Shown here: piece after piece, positions 45,358 to 56,050 of the stretch | Layout of the letters: each line of letters starts with the position of its first letter | Position numbering within the stretch: position 1 is the first letter of the stretch | From: CAWBOY01 sp963790585 | GTDB lineage: Bacteria; Planctomycetota; Planctomycetia; Gemmatales; Gemmataceae | Direction of reading: 5' to 3' | Assembly (NCBI GenBank): GCA_963790585.1 | Contig: CAWBOY010000002.1 | Location: 1,054,001 to 1,118,000 of the forward strand | Length of the DNA: 64,000 bases | Translations under genes and position numbers: made by a program | Notes under the pieces: generated by a model | Told to the model about the DNA's origin: nothing | Database searches by the model: none | What the model saw: only the letters and a program-made list of their open reading frames with translations

Positions 45358-48300
45358 TCAGTCATCAATCGTACTACGGAGTTTCAAGAATGCCTTCATT
45401 CTCTGGAACTCTTCTTCAGCTTCGAGAGTAATGATCGGATCCTTGGCAGTCGGATCGTTTTCGACCTTGAGCGGCTGTACAAATTCCTTGCCGTCCACAT
45501 TGAGGACGACGCGATACATGCCTGCGGGCGGAAGACGCGCCTTGGCCGCCACCACCACCGCCGCCACCGCCCTGACCACGACCGCCGCCGCCTCCGGCAT
45601 TGCGCCAACCAACGTGATGCAGTCCTACATCTTTTGCCGCCGACGGAAAATCACGGACGGTCTTGCCCGCGTAATCGACGACCTTAAGGCTGATCGCTTT
45701 CGCTGCCGTGCCGAGCGAGTAATAGATCTGTGGGCCGGACGGCGGATTCGTGCCGACAAAATGCCGAACGCCATTGCCGTAGATCGAGCCACGCTGCGGC
45801 TCAATTCTCCAACGTACAGATGTGGCCGGAGCGTAAAGCGTCGCGGCGGCCTTCGGCGTGTCTGCTTTCATCTGACGCAGGGGTGTCACGTCGACAACCC
45901 ACAAGCTCCGGCCATGCGTGGCGGCTACCATGTCCCCATCAGGATGCTGGGCCAATTCATGGACAGCCACCGTCGGCAGATTGTTGTTGATCTTAGTCCA
46001 GGTCGCTCCGGAATCGATCGACGCCCAGACTGCGAACTCGGTGCCGAGATAGAGAACATTCGCTGCCTTGATATCTTCGCGCAGCACACGAGTGGAACCT
46101 GTCGGCAGATTGCCGCGAATCGACTTCCAGGTCTTGCCGAAGTCCTCGGTCACATAGGCATACGGCTCATCATCATCCGAACGATGGCCGTCGAACGTGA
46201 CATAAGCCCGACCTTCCTTGAAGCGTGACGGCTCGATCGATGCGACCCAGCGCGGTCCAGGGAGGCCGACCTGTTGCGTGACGTTCGTCCAATTCTTTCC
46301 GCCATCTTGGGTGACCCAAATATAACCATCATCGCTGCCGACCCACAAAACATCGGCATTCACGGGCGATTCGGCGAGGGCCGAGCCGCTGCCGCGCGGC
46401 GTGCGCGTGATGTCCGGCGAGATTGGCTTTTGTTCCTCACCCTGTTTGAGCGAGCGGAAGACAACATTGGCCGCGGAATAGTAGATGCGCGGGTTGTGGC
46501 TCGAAAGGATGAACGGCGTGAGCCAATTGTAGCGATAGAGAGCGGACTGCTGGCCACGCTCGCGGGGCCGCAGGGAACGGCCTTCGCCGGTCTTCATATT
46601 GCGGCGCATCATATTGCCATCCTGGCTTTCCCAATAAACCACGTCTGGGTCGAGCGGATCAACCCGGCAGACAAAGCCGTCGCCGCCGCCAACCATGACC
46701 CAATCTTCATTCAATGGTCCAGGACTATTGAAGGAGATCGTTGGCCCGCCCCAGGTTCCATTATCCTGGAGACCGCCGTAGACGTTGTAAGGCTTTTTGG
46801 TATCGATCGCGACATGGTAAAACTGTCCCAGCGCAAGGTGATTGAGATGATCCCAATTCTCCATGCGGTCGTAAGTCACGTAGAAGCCGCCGTCGCAGCC
46901 GACGATCATGTGACGCCCATCTTTTGGATCGATCCAAAGTGCGTGGCGGTCATCGTGAACCTGGCCTTGCGTCGTCCGGAAGGTCTTGCCGCCATCGGAC
47001 GAAAGGTACATGGTCACACCGCCGACATACACGAATTTGTCATCCGATGGATCGACGCGCACGAGGCTGAAATACATCGGGCGTGGATTGAGACTATTGA
47101 TGCGTGTCCAAGTTTCCCCGCCGTCGGTGGACTTGTAGACGCCGCCGTACTCATGGCTGTTCGGACCTTGCCGATCCTGTACATTCGGGGATTGGCCGCC
47201 ATACATGAAACCGTAGGGTCGCGAGCTTCGTTGAGCCAAAGCCACTTCGATACTCTTCTTATCCATGCCTCGTTGGATCTCGAAGACGAATTTGTCACCG
47301 ACTTTACCAGCGCGGATTGCATCCACCAAACTCTTATACCCCTCTGTCAGCGGCTTGCCGTTTAGGGTTACGACGGTGTCCGTCGCCAGTAGACCGGCTT
47401 TCGCCGCGGGACCGCCCGGCGTAACATCCAAAATCTGGACGATCTTTTTCTTATCCGGCAGCGTAACGTCCTGCCCGGAGATGCCCATATAGCCGCCTTC
47501 CGCTGCTTGACCGGCTGGCGGCGTGCCCATGCCGATCTTTTCGCAATCGATGATCGCGAAGAGCGTTTTCGGGTCTTTTAAGTAGATGTCGATGCCGATG
47601 CGGCCTGTTGCGTTCGAGGGCAGGCCAGCGGTCAGCTTTTTGAAGGTCTTGCCGCCATCGGTTGACTTGAACAGGCCGCCCTTGGCGCCCCATTTTTTCG
47701 AGGGGTCATAGCCATCGTAGCCGTCTTCCATCGGTACGTTGCCCGGGTGGCTATCGAAGCCATCGCGGGTTCGTTCCCAGGCCGCGATATAGACGGTCTC
47801 TGGATCGGCGGGGCTGAGGCGCAGGTCGATGATCCCTGTCTTATCGTCGATGTAATAGATCTTTGTCCAGGTCTTGCCGCCATCGGTCGTCTTGTAGAGG
47901 CCTCGGTCTTCGTTGGGACCATAGAGGCGGCCGAGCGCGCCGACGTAGACGATATTTGGATCCTTGGGGTGGATGGCGATTTTGCCGATCTGGAAAGTCT
48001 TCTTGAGCCCCATGTTCGTCCAGGTCTTGCCGCCATCGGTCGATTTGTAAACGCCGTCGCCGTAGGAGACCGAGTTGCGCGGGTTGTTTTCGCCCGTGCC
48101 GACCCAGACGATATTCTTGTCGGAAGGCGCCACTTGGACGTCGCCGATGGAGACCGTGGATTCGTGATCGAATTGATGCTGGAAGGTCGTTCCGGAATTG
48201 GTCGTCTTGACAAGGCCGCCCGAGGCGGTGGCGACCCAATAGGTCGTTGGATCGGCTTCAAAGACGGAGATGGCCGTGATACGGCCAGCCATGGTCGCTG

Positions 48301-48637
48301 GGCCGATGCTGCGCCACGTCAGCGCTTTCGGGAAATCAGCCGGTAGGGCCTGCGTCGAGACCGGTTGAGTGACCGGGGCGGTCACGGGCTTCGCTTTGAG
48401 TTCCTGCAGTTTCTTGGACAGATCGGCAATCTGCTTTTCGATCTCGGCGATCTGTTGATCGCGCGATGCCTCTTCCGCTCCCGAGATCGAGGGAACGCAA
48501 GCGACGAGGGTCAGAAGCCCGACGAAGAAGAGTGTACCAAAATAATGGCGGATGCGATGCAAATGACGCGAGTTCACAGCGGCCTCAAAATGAGAAAAGT
48601 TTAATAATCCGTAGTGTTTATGGCTCAGGCGGCACAT
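45358..48637 (-). CDS. Secreted sortilin/VPS10-like beta-propeller protein with PDZ domain, one frameshift
   Basis: About 1092 residues. A signal or lipobox region (GTLFFVGLLTLVAC) is preceded by a basic stretch; a GTG at 48574 may be the true start. A short coiled coil (RDQQIAEIEKQIADLSKKLQ) leads into a propeller with many VYKSTDGGKTWT-type Asp-box repeats. A PDZ domain (ILDVTPGGPAAKAGLLATDT, VVTLNGKPLTEGYKSLVDAI) is inserted near residues 395-480 between blades. A Gly-rich linker near residue 1020 contains a one-base shift at about 45547, after which ARLPPAGMYRVVLNVDG and a C-terminal helical tail follow. It probably works outside the cytoplasm, perhaps binding or degrading peptides, but no catalytic site is seen. 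Confidence 0.88.
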
Positions 48638-48785
48638 CTTGCGCAGCCGGTAGACTTATCCTTCGAGATTAACGAACTCAATTCTAAAGTCCAGCAAATT
48701 CTCACCTGGAAAAATGGGCAGTCTATGCCGATTGCCCTCCTAATCCTGCTAAGTGTTTCAACGGTGGTGAAATCCGGGGTAAATG

Positions 48786-50204
48786 TTACGCCAAGATTCC
48801 CTTTATTATCTCTCCATGCACGTCAGTCAGTCGCATATCGCGGCCACCGAAACGGAAGGTCAATTTCTTGTGGTCCATGCCGAGTAGGTGCAGCATGGTG
48901 GCGTGCAGATCATGAATCTCAACTTTGTTCTCGATCGCGTGATAACCATAGTCGTCGGTTGCACCATAGATAGTGCCGCCTTTGACGCCTCCGCCGGCGA
49001 GCCACATCGTGAAGCCGAAGGGGTTGTGGTCGCGGCCGTCGCTGCCTTGGGCCATCGGCGTCCGACCGAACTCGCCGCCCCAAATCACAAGAGTTTCATC
49101 CAGCAGCCCGCGACTTTTCAGATCTTTTAAGAGACCGGCGATCGGCTTATCGGTGGCGCGGGCGTTATCGGCATGGCCCTGCTTGAGGCCGCTGTGTTGA
49201 TCCCAGCGGTCATGGCCAACATTGGGGCAGAGCAGCTCGACAAAGCGCACCTTGCGTTCGATTAGCCGTCGCGCATTGAGACATTGCCGGCCATAGATTT
49301 CCGTGGCGGCCTCGCCGATGCCATAGAGTTTCTTGGTCGCTTCGGTCTCACCGCTAATATCCATCAGATCCGGCACGGCCGTTTGCATGCGAAACGCCAA
49401 TTCATAATTGGCGATCGCCGACTCGAGTTTGTCGTCGGCTCCCATGCGTTCGATGGTTCCCTGATCGAGCTTCCGGAGCAGCTTGAGTTTGCTCTCCTGA
49501 AGGCGGCTACTCGATTCTGTCGCCTTGAGGTCGGCGACAGGTTGCGCGCCCCGTTGAAAGATCGACCCCTGATACGATGCCGGCAAAAAGCCGCTACCAA
49601 AGCAATCAATGCCGCCCGGCGGAATCAGGCCACTGTTGAGGACGATGAAACCCGGTAGATTGTCGCAGACAGAGCCAAGGCCATATGTCGTCCAGGCACC
49701 GAGGCTCGGGCGCCCCTGTTGGCCGTGACCAGAGTGCAGAAAATAATTGGCGTTGGTATGTTCCGAAAAATTGGAAACCATGGAACGAACAATCGCCAAA
49801 TCGTCGACACATTCCGCGACATGAGGCATCAAATCGCTGACCGGAATGCCGCTCTGCCCGCGCGGCTTGAACTTCCAAGGTGACTGCAAAACTGTACCAA
49901 TGTTATTGAACTGCGTCGGCTCGACTTTTGTCTTGATCGGCTGGCCATGCTCTTTTATCAAGCGCGGCTTCGGATCAAATGTATCGACCTGCGATGGCCC
50001 ACCGTCCATGTAGAGAAAGATAACGCTCTTGGCCTTCGCGGGATAATGCGGCTTCTTGGCCGCAAGCGGGTTGACGTCGTTCGCGGCGTTCGCTTGTTCA
50101 CCGATCAGCGCTGACAGAGCTACGGCACCGAAGCCATTGGCGACGCGCTGGAGCATTTCGCGGCGGGAGAATGTCAACGTTTTCGAATGGGAGGAAGGCA
50201 TCAT
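48786..50204 (-). CDS. DUF1501 protein with Tat signal
   Basis: 472 residues. A twin-arginine signal (FSRREMLQRVANGFGAVALS) suggests folded export. The DUF1501 body has VIFLYMDGGPSQVDTFDPKP, NYFLHSGHGQQGRPSLGAW, FVELLCPNVGHDRWDQHSG, ETLVIWGGEFGRTPMAQGSD and GRDHNPFGFTMWLAGGGVKGG. The fold is alkaline-phosphatase/sulfatase-like, with metal-binding Asp and His residues in these boxes. DUF1501 genes normally pair with PSCyt1/DUF1549/DUF1553 genes, and one lies at 51025-54337, with a toxin-antitoxin pair between them. Confidence 0.95.
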   Translation of the reverse strand: MMPSSHSKTLTFSRREMLQRVANGFGAVALSALIGEQANAANDVNPLAAKKPHYPAKAKSVIFLYMDGGPSQVDTFDPKPRLIKEHGQPIKTKVEPTQFNNIGTVLQSPWKFKPRGQSGIPVSDLMPHVAECVDDLAIVRSMVSNFSEHTNANYFLHSGHGQQGRPSLGAWTTYGLGSVCDNLPGFIVLNSGLIPPGGIDCFGSGFLPASYQGSIFQRGAQPVADLKATESSSRLQESKLKLLRKLDQGTIERMGADDKLESAIANYELAFRMQTAVPDLMDISGETEATKKLYGIGEAATEIYGRQCLNARRLIERKVRFVELLCPNVGHDRWDQHSGLKQGHADNARATDKPIAGLLKDLKSRGLLDETLVIWGGEFGRTPMAQGSDGRDHNPFGFTMWLAGGGVKGGTIYGATDDYGYHAIENKVEIHDLHATMLHLLGMDHKKLTFRFGGRDMRLTDVHGEIIKGILA

Positions 50205-50222
50205 TCGATGGACCTCAGAGGA

Positions 50223-50624
50223 TTATGTAATGACTTCCACGGGAACGTCTGGAAAGCGAAGGAAGGCTTTGTCACGGGTTAGGAACAAAGCACATTTATG
50301 CTCGACTGCGGTGGCCAAGTGGATGGAATCGATCACCTTCAAATTGTATTTGGCTCGGATTTGGGCGGCTCGATAATAAACCTTCGCGGTAATTTGCAAT
50401 ACTGACAGAAAAGGATTCTGAAAGTACGCATCGTAGCTCGAATGCAAATGAGCGTTGGCAGTTTTTATCGGTCCAACATAGCACTCCATCATAGTTAGGT
50501 CACTCAAACCTAAACTGTCGCCAGCTAGTGCAACAGCAGAAAGGCGGTTGCCGACGTTTTGAGCCCAAGGCACTCTCTGCTCGATAGTATCAATGACTAA
50601 ATTTGTGTCCACAAAGACGATCAT
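50223..50624 (-). CDS. PIN-domain ribonuclease toxin (VapC-like)
   Basis: 133 residues. Acidic active-site residues are placed as in PIN domains: IVFVDTNLVIDTIE, LSDLTMMECYVGPI, VIDSIHLATAVEH and FLTRDKAF. It probably cleaves RNA and is neutralised by the upstream gene, whose stop codon overlaps its ATG (ATGA, 50621-50624). Confidence 0.92.
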   Translation of the reverse strand: MIVFVDTNLVIDTIEQRVPWAQNVGNRLSAVALAGDSLGLSDLTMMECYVGPIKTANAHLHSSYDAYFQNPFLSVLQITAKVYYRAAQIRAKYNLKVIDSIHLATAVEHKCALFLTRDKAFLRFPDVPVEVIT

Positions 50625-50935
50625 TCGGAGCGTTCTCCAGAGCGCGTTGAAGCTTGGCTTTGCGTATGATTTCGTTCAATTTCCAGAAATCTCTCTTCGA
50701 ATTCATTTCGGAACGCCTCACGCTCAGCATCCATAATTGCGCGTTCTTCAGAAGAAATTCCGCTTCCCCGAGATGCGCTTATGGTAGCGAGGAATTGTTC
50801 TATATCCGTCATTTGTGGCACAGAATTGATGGTAACGCGAACACGACCGGGACGAATCTCTAGTTTTGTATCCAACACGAGCGTACCGTCAGGGACTACC
50901 GTCCCTTCAACCTCGACATGTGTCTGGCTCATCAT
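50621..50935 (-). CDS. Antitoxin of the PIN toxin pair
   Basis: 104 residues. The N-terminal half is a beta-rich segment (VEVEGTVVPDGTLVLDTKLE) and the C-terminal half is an acidic, probably disordered helix (IMDAEREAFRNEFEERFLEI), consistent with toxin binding. Identification rests mainly on the ATGA coupling to the PIN gene. Start at either of two adjacent ATG codons. Confidence 0.8.
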   Translation of the reverse strand: MMSQTHVEVEGTVVPDGTLVLDTKLEIRPGRVRVTINSVPQMTDIEQFLATISASRGSGISSEERAIMDAEREAFRNEFEERFLEIERNHTQSQASTRSGERSE

Positions 50936-50966
50936 TTATATCCTTTTTATTCGCCACAAAAGTCAC

Positions 50967-51021
50967 TATATAGCCCCCCGCTTTCCGGGGGTGAACGCGA
51001 CATAAATGCCGGGCTATATAA
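50967..51021. repeat. TATATAGCCCCC hairpin repeat, copy 1
   Basis: TATATAGCCCCCCGCTTTCC with GGGGG, then CATAAATGCC and GGGCTATATAA in inverted orientation. It belongs to a family also at 59784-59810, 60986-61064 and 63427-63451. It separates the antitoxin and the DUF1549/1553 gene. Confidence 0.8.
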
Positions 51022-51024
51022 AAG

Positions 51025-54000
51025 TCAATTCACAAAAATAAACTCTTTCACATTAAACAACACATGACACAGATCCGCCCAGGCGCGTGCGTCGTCTGCT
51101 TTGCCATATTCTTTGCTCTGTTCTTGTAAGAATGTTATCGCCTCTTTGATCTCCTCCTCCGTCGGCAGGCGACCGAAAGCACGGACATACAACGTCGTGA
51201 CCTTTGCGCGCGGCGATTGCTTGGGATCGGATACGCTCTTCGCCCATTCTTGCGCTTGCTGAATCACAAACGGATTGTTGAGCAAAGTCAGCGCCTGGGC
51301 CGGCACATTGGAGACGCCGCGACGGCCGATCGTGGTGGCGGGCGTGGGATAATCGAACGCGAGGAACATCGGGTTGAGGAAATTGCGGCGGACGTTTAAA
51401 TAAATGCTGCGCCGGCCGGCGCCGTCGAGGGGGCCGGAACTCCCTGGGCGGCCGCGGCCTTGCATATGTTCGGTCAAATACGGCATCGGGCCCGGGCCAT
51501 ACATCGTTCGATCGAGGCGACCCGAGACTGCCAGCATCGCATCGCGAATCGCCTCGGCTTCGAGCCGACGAATCGGCATTCGGTGCAATAAATCATTTTG
51601 CGGGTCCGCTTGCTCCGTTTTGACGTCGCTTCGACTCGACATGCGATAGGTGCTCGACAGCACCATCAGGCGATGCATGTGCTTGATCGACCAACCTTGA
51701 TCGACGAATTCCGTCGCCAGCCAATCGAGGAGTTCCGGGTGCGTGGGCCGTTGGCCCTGGATGCCGAAATCATCCGTAGATGCGACGATGCCTTTACCGA
51801 AGTGATGGTGCCAAAGGCGATTTGCCATGACGCGCGGCGGCAAGGGATCGGAGCCATCGAGCAGTCGTCGCGCAATTCGAGCCGGCCGCTCCCCTTCGCG
51901 GGGACCGGTTGATGATCGCCCGAGATCGCGACCAGCATTTGCCGCGGCGCATCGGCGCCGAGATTCTTGGAGCTGCCGCGAATATGGACGCGCTCGTTAA
52001 CACCGCTGCCGTCGGCCATCGCGATGGCCCGCTGCGGTGTCGGTAGCGATCGTTCGGTCTCGCCGATTCGTTGCAATATCTGCTGTAATGGATCGCTCTT
52101 CGCCGTGGGCTGCTTCGCCGTGGCGCACGGTAGAGTGGCGATTAGCTCACTGCTCAATATGCCGTTCAAGATATTTAGACGATCTGATTTATATTCTTCT
52201 GTGGCGAACGCGCCGTCGCGCCAGCCCTCTACCGTCCGTGACAAAAGTTCCTGATACTTTTGGGCCAGGCTCGCCGCGTCGATCACAGCGGGGTCTTGGA
52301 GCAATTGAGACCAGAGGCGATTCGGCTCGACAGGCGGCGCTCCATCGTCCGTGAAGAGGACGCGTTCGAGCGCAGCTGTGCCATCGCCATCATCGAGAAT
52401 CTCGATGTAAGCTTTCAGCCCAATCCACATGGCGACGTTTTGGACAATCCAAGTGGATGAGGCATCACTGTTGACTACAAACGTCAAGCCACCATAGATC
52501 GGATCTTTGATCTGCTGAAAGCCATCGATGATGAGGTTAAACCGGACACCCCGGCCTGACACGCGATAGAGGATGTTCTTCTTTTCAATCGTAAACGTCG
52601 GTGAGCGCAGCGCCCCTTGCAAGCGCGGCGATACAAAACTGCTGTGGGCCTGGCCTCCCGCGATAACTTGTTTGACGGGTAGAGAAGCGTCGAGTCGCAG
52701 GACTAGCTCACCGCCTTTTGTCGGCGCTGAACCAAAGGCGTTGCCCGTGACGAACCAGTTGCGGAAGTCGTCGCGTCGGAAATCGACGTAAGTTATTGCC
52801 CGTTTGCTGTATTCCACAAGACGATCGGAGCTGACGTTACTCTTTTCCAGCTGCTCGCGTTTGCGAGCTGCGAATTGTTCGGGCGTCTGAAGGGACGTGT
52901 CACTGAGCTGACGCCACAAGTGGAACAGATGATCGGGCTTAGCGACCTCGGCGGGTCGCCAAGCCTTGAGCCAGGCGTCGAGATGTTCCAATTTTGCGCC
53001 TGCGCGTAGGTTGCGTCGCTGCTCGCGCTGCCAGAAGTGTCGAGGCTAATGAGTCGATTCGCTCCAGCAGAATTTTAGAAGACTGACTAACGGCCAAGGG
53101 CTGTGCCTCCGCGCAGAGCGGCCAGCTTCCGAGCGGGCGCGGCAATGCGCTCCGGATCGTCGATAAAAGCCCTCTGGTAACGCGAGCTTTGCAGATAGCT
53201 GGCCAGGCCATAGTAATCGCGCGTCAGGATCGCGTCGAATTTGTGATCGTGGCAACGCGCACAAGACACCGTCAAACCGAGAAACGTCTTTGAGAACACG
53301 TCGATCTGATTGTTGCGTCGATCGGCGCCGTCCACGCGCAGGTCGACCGGTGAGTGCTTCGCTTCGCCCAGAAACCAAAAGCCCGTGCCCAGGATTGATT
53401 CGTTGAACTTCTCCGTCGGATGACGCCGCGGCTCAGAGAGCAAATCACCGGCGAGATGTTCGGTCACTAATCGATCGTAAGGAAGATCGGCATTAAAGGC
53501 GCGAATGACATAATCGCGGTAACGATAAGCCTCGGCCATATCGACATCAAACTCATGACCAAAGGTTTCGGCAAAGCGAACGAGATCGAGCCAGTGCCTG
53601 GCCCAGCGCTCTCCGTAGGCCGATGATGCCAGCAACCTCTCGACGACCTTTTCGTAAGCCTTGGGCGATTCGTCTTCCAAAAAAGCATCAATCTCAGCGG
53701 TCGTCGGCGGCAGACCAGTGAGATCAAACGTCACACGCCGCAGAAGTGGGCGCTTGTCGGCAGGGGCGGCTGGCTTCAGCCCCTTCGCTTCAAGTTTGGC
53801 GAGTACAAAGCAATCAAGGTCATTTCGTGGCCAGGCCGTGTCCTTGACTTGTGGCGCGACTGGGTGCGTGATCGGCTGAAACGCCCAGTGTTCTTTGCGC
53901 TTTTGCAGATCGAACGTCGTGTCGGCGGCGACCTTGGCGTCACCGCCGGGCCAGGGAGCGCCCATCTTGACCCACGCGGTGAGGTCGGCGATTTGCTCAT

Positions 54001-54337
54001 CGGTAAGCTTCTTGCGCGGCGGCATTTTAAGGTCGTCTAAATAGCTTATCGCCTTGATAAGCAAGCTATCGTCCGGCTTAGACGGTACCAACGCGGGCCC
54101 GGTGTCACCGCCCTTGAGCGCGGTGATCCGACTATCAAGCAACAAGCCGCCGCGTTTCTTCTTGCCGGCGCTATGGCACTCATAGCATTGACTGACCAAA
54201 AGCGGGCGAATCTTCTTCTCGAAGAATTCGCTACCTTCCAATGTCGGACCAGTTGCAACGGCGGGACGCGACGACCCAAACAAAACCGAAAGGCCGAAGA
54301 CAGCACCGATTGTTGCGGCCACGGTTAGCTTCATCAT
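51025..54337 (-). CDS. PSCyt1-DUF1549-DUF1553 protein, three frameshifts
   Basis: ATG 54337 follows GAGGTC and gives a signal peptide (MKLTVAATIGAVFGLSVLFG). A c-type haem domain has SQCYECHSAGKKKRGGLLLD. DUF1549 follows (LLRRVTFDLTGLPPTTAEID, RWARHWLDLVRFAETFGHEF) with a second CXXCH in VSCARCHDHKFDAI. Then come a carbohydrate-binding-like region and DUF1553 (PPRVMANRLWHHHFGKGIVA, ELLDWLATEFVDQGWSIKHM). The frame changes near 53103 and 53035 (one extra base each) and near 51872 (one missing G). The family is specific to planctomycetes and relatives; it is co-located with DUF1501 and thought to act in the periplasm. Whether the gene is really broken cannot be told. Confidence 0.88.
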
Positions 54338-54830
54338 TGGGACCTCTTCGATGAGAATCGCAGCGACCAAGTTGTCTACTTCGAATGGGGTGTCTGGCGC
54401 GAAGGACGAGCATCTTGGCGGGTTAAAAACATTATAGCCGATGACAGGCTTTGATCTATGCGGCTTGACCCACCGTGTCATCAACTCCCCACGTTACAAC
54501 AATTCCCATAGCGGCAAAACGACCAAATCCTCGATTTGGCTCGGTTTTTGCTAAAGTATTCATACGAATAGAGAATGTGATGGAAATTTGCTCGCGTTGC
54601 ACCGTGAGCGACGATACGATGACCTGGCGGGGTTAAGACTGCTTTAGACGGGCGTGCCGGTCAGAGGATCTCCTATACCAGCACGCGACCGTCAATCCGT
54701 TCTCGGTTCATTGACACACTTCGCGTACAGGGAAATGATTTCCTTGATCCTAACAAGGGGGCTTTCCTTCCAATCGGAAAGCGGCGCTTCGCCTCGGGAA
54801 AGCCCCGGGTCAACAGTAGGAACCGGATCC
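54338..54830. promoter_or_regulatory. Divergent regulatory region with a long leader hairpin
   Basis: Between divergent genes. Near the DUF1573 start, GGGGCTTTCC (54758-54767) pairs with GGAAAGCCCC (54797-54806), with an inner small stem GGCG-CTT-CGCC. It lies 25 bases before the ATG, in the likely leader of the transcript. A regulatory role is possible but not shown. Confidence 0.4.
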
Positions 54831-55811
54831 ATGTTGCGGTACAGTTTGGTTTTGGTCACAGCTCTTTGTTCAGCCGGGCTCGTCTCGGCTGGAAGCTGGG
54901 CCGACGGTCTGTTTACGGAGCTATCCAAGGACTTTGGCTCTGTCCCCCGCGGTCCCACGATGACGCACAACTTCCGCATCGTCAACAATACGAAGACGGA
55001 CGTTCGTATCAGCAATGTGCGTGTATCGTGCGGCTGCACCTCCGCCGTGGCGGAGAAGACGTACTTGAAGCCTGGTGAGGAAACGAATCTCGTCGCAAGG
55101 ATGGACACCAACCGCTTTCTCGGCACGAGGACGGTTACGATCTTTGTCCAGTTCGATCAGCCTCGCTTCGAGGAAGTTCGCCTCTGGGTTCAGGCGAATA
55201 GCCGCAATGACTTCGCGGTCAAGCCGGATGTGCTGGCATTCGGCACGATCAAGCGGGGCACTACGCCGACCGCCTCAGCGGACGTCGTGTTCTACGGCAG
55301 CAATTCGACCAAAGTCACCGACATTCGCGGCGAGAGCAACTACATGAAGCCAAGCTTCACGGAAGTGAAACGCGAGGGTTATGAAGTTGTCTATCGCGTC
55401 TCGGTAACGATGAGCGACAAGACCCCCGTCGGCAAATGGTATTCCGATATCTGGGTAAAGACCGACAACGGTTCGATGGCCCAGATCCGGGTTCCGATGA
55501 CGGTGGAAGTCGAGTCGTCGCTGCACCTTAGCCCAGAATCGGTGGCCATCGGCCAGCTGAAAGCCGGCACGGAGTCCGAGCGGCGGGTGATCCTCCGCGG
55601 TGTCAAGCCGTTCAAGATTACGGACTTCTCGGGTGTCGATGATGAAATCAGCATCCGCGACAGTGCGACGGAAAGCAAGTCCGTCCACGTCTTGTCAGTG
55701 AAAGTGAAGCCTGGCAAGGCGGGCGATTTTGCCCGAACCGTTAAGGTCAAGACCGACCTTGATAGTGAAAGCACAATCGACCTGCAGGTTAACGCAACCG
55801 TGATGCCATAA
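54831..55811 (+). CDS. Secreted DUF1573 protein
   Basis: 326 residues from ATG 54831, with a signal peptide (MLRYSLVLVTALCSAGLVSA). The DUF1573 signature is clear: LSKDFGSVPRGPTMTHNFRI, VNNTKTDVRISNVRVSCGCT and YLKPGEETNLVARMDTNRF. Two further Ig-like domains follow (LAFGTIKRGTTPTASADVVF; VAIGQLKAGTESERRVILRG). It is likely a periplasmic or surface structural protein. It is followed by a hairpin repeat. Confidence 0.93.
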   Translation: MLRYSLVLVTALCSAGLVSAGSWADGLFTELSKDFGSVPRGPTMTHNFRIVNNTKTDVRISNVRVSCGCTSAVAEKTYLKPGEETNLVARMDTNRFLGTRTVTIFVQFDQPRFEEVRLWVQANSRNDFAVKPDVLAFGTIKRGTTPTASADVVFYGSNSTKVTDIRGESNYMKPSFTEVKREGYEVVYRVSVTMSDKTPVGKWYSDIWVKTDNGSMAQIRVPMTVEVESSLHLSPESVAIGQLKAGTESERRVILRGVKPFKITDFSGVDDEISIRDSATESKSVHVLSVKVKPGKAGDFARTVKVKTDLDSESTIDLQVNATVMP

Positions 55812-55825
55812 GCACGGTATAATTT

Positions 55826-55971
55826 CGAGCCTGAAGCGTAAGCGAACGGCATTCGCATTTTCAAAATACAAAATGCCCTTCGCTTACGCTTCAGGCTTGG
55901 TAATCTCTTCAAAAAGGGCATTTTGTATTTCAAAATACGAACTGCCCTTCGCTCACGCTTCAGGCTCGGTA
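55826..55971. repeat. GAGCCTGAAGCG hairpin repeat, copy 3 (with extra half)
   Basis: CGAGCCTGAAGCGTAAGCGA pairs with TTCGCTTACGCTTCAGGCTT around AAAATACAAAATGC. A second half copy (GGGCATTTTGTATTTCAAAA ... GCTCACGCTTCAGGCTCGGT) follows directly. It begins 15 bases after the DUF1573 stop codon. Confidence 0.85.
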
Positions 55972-56050
55972 AGATAAACACCTTCTCCCCGCCTCTCCCC
56001 AGGCATAGACCTCAACGGCTCGGCTTTTTCCGGTAGCGGGGGACAATTCC

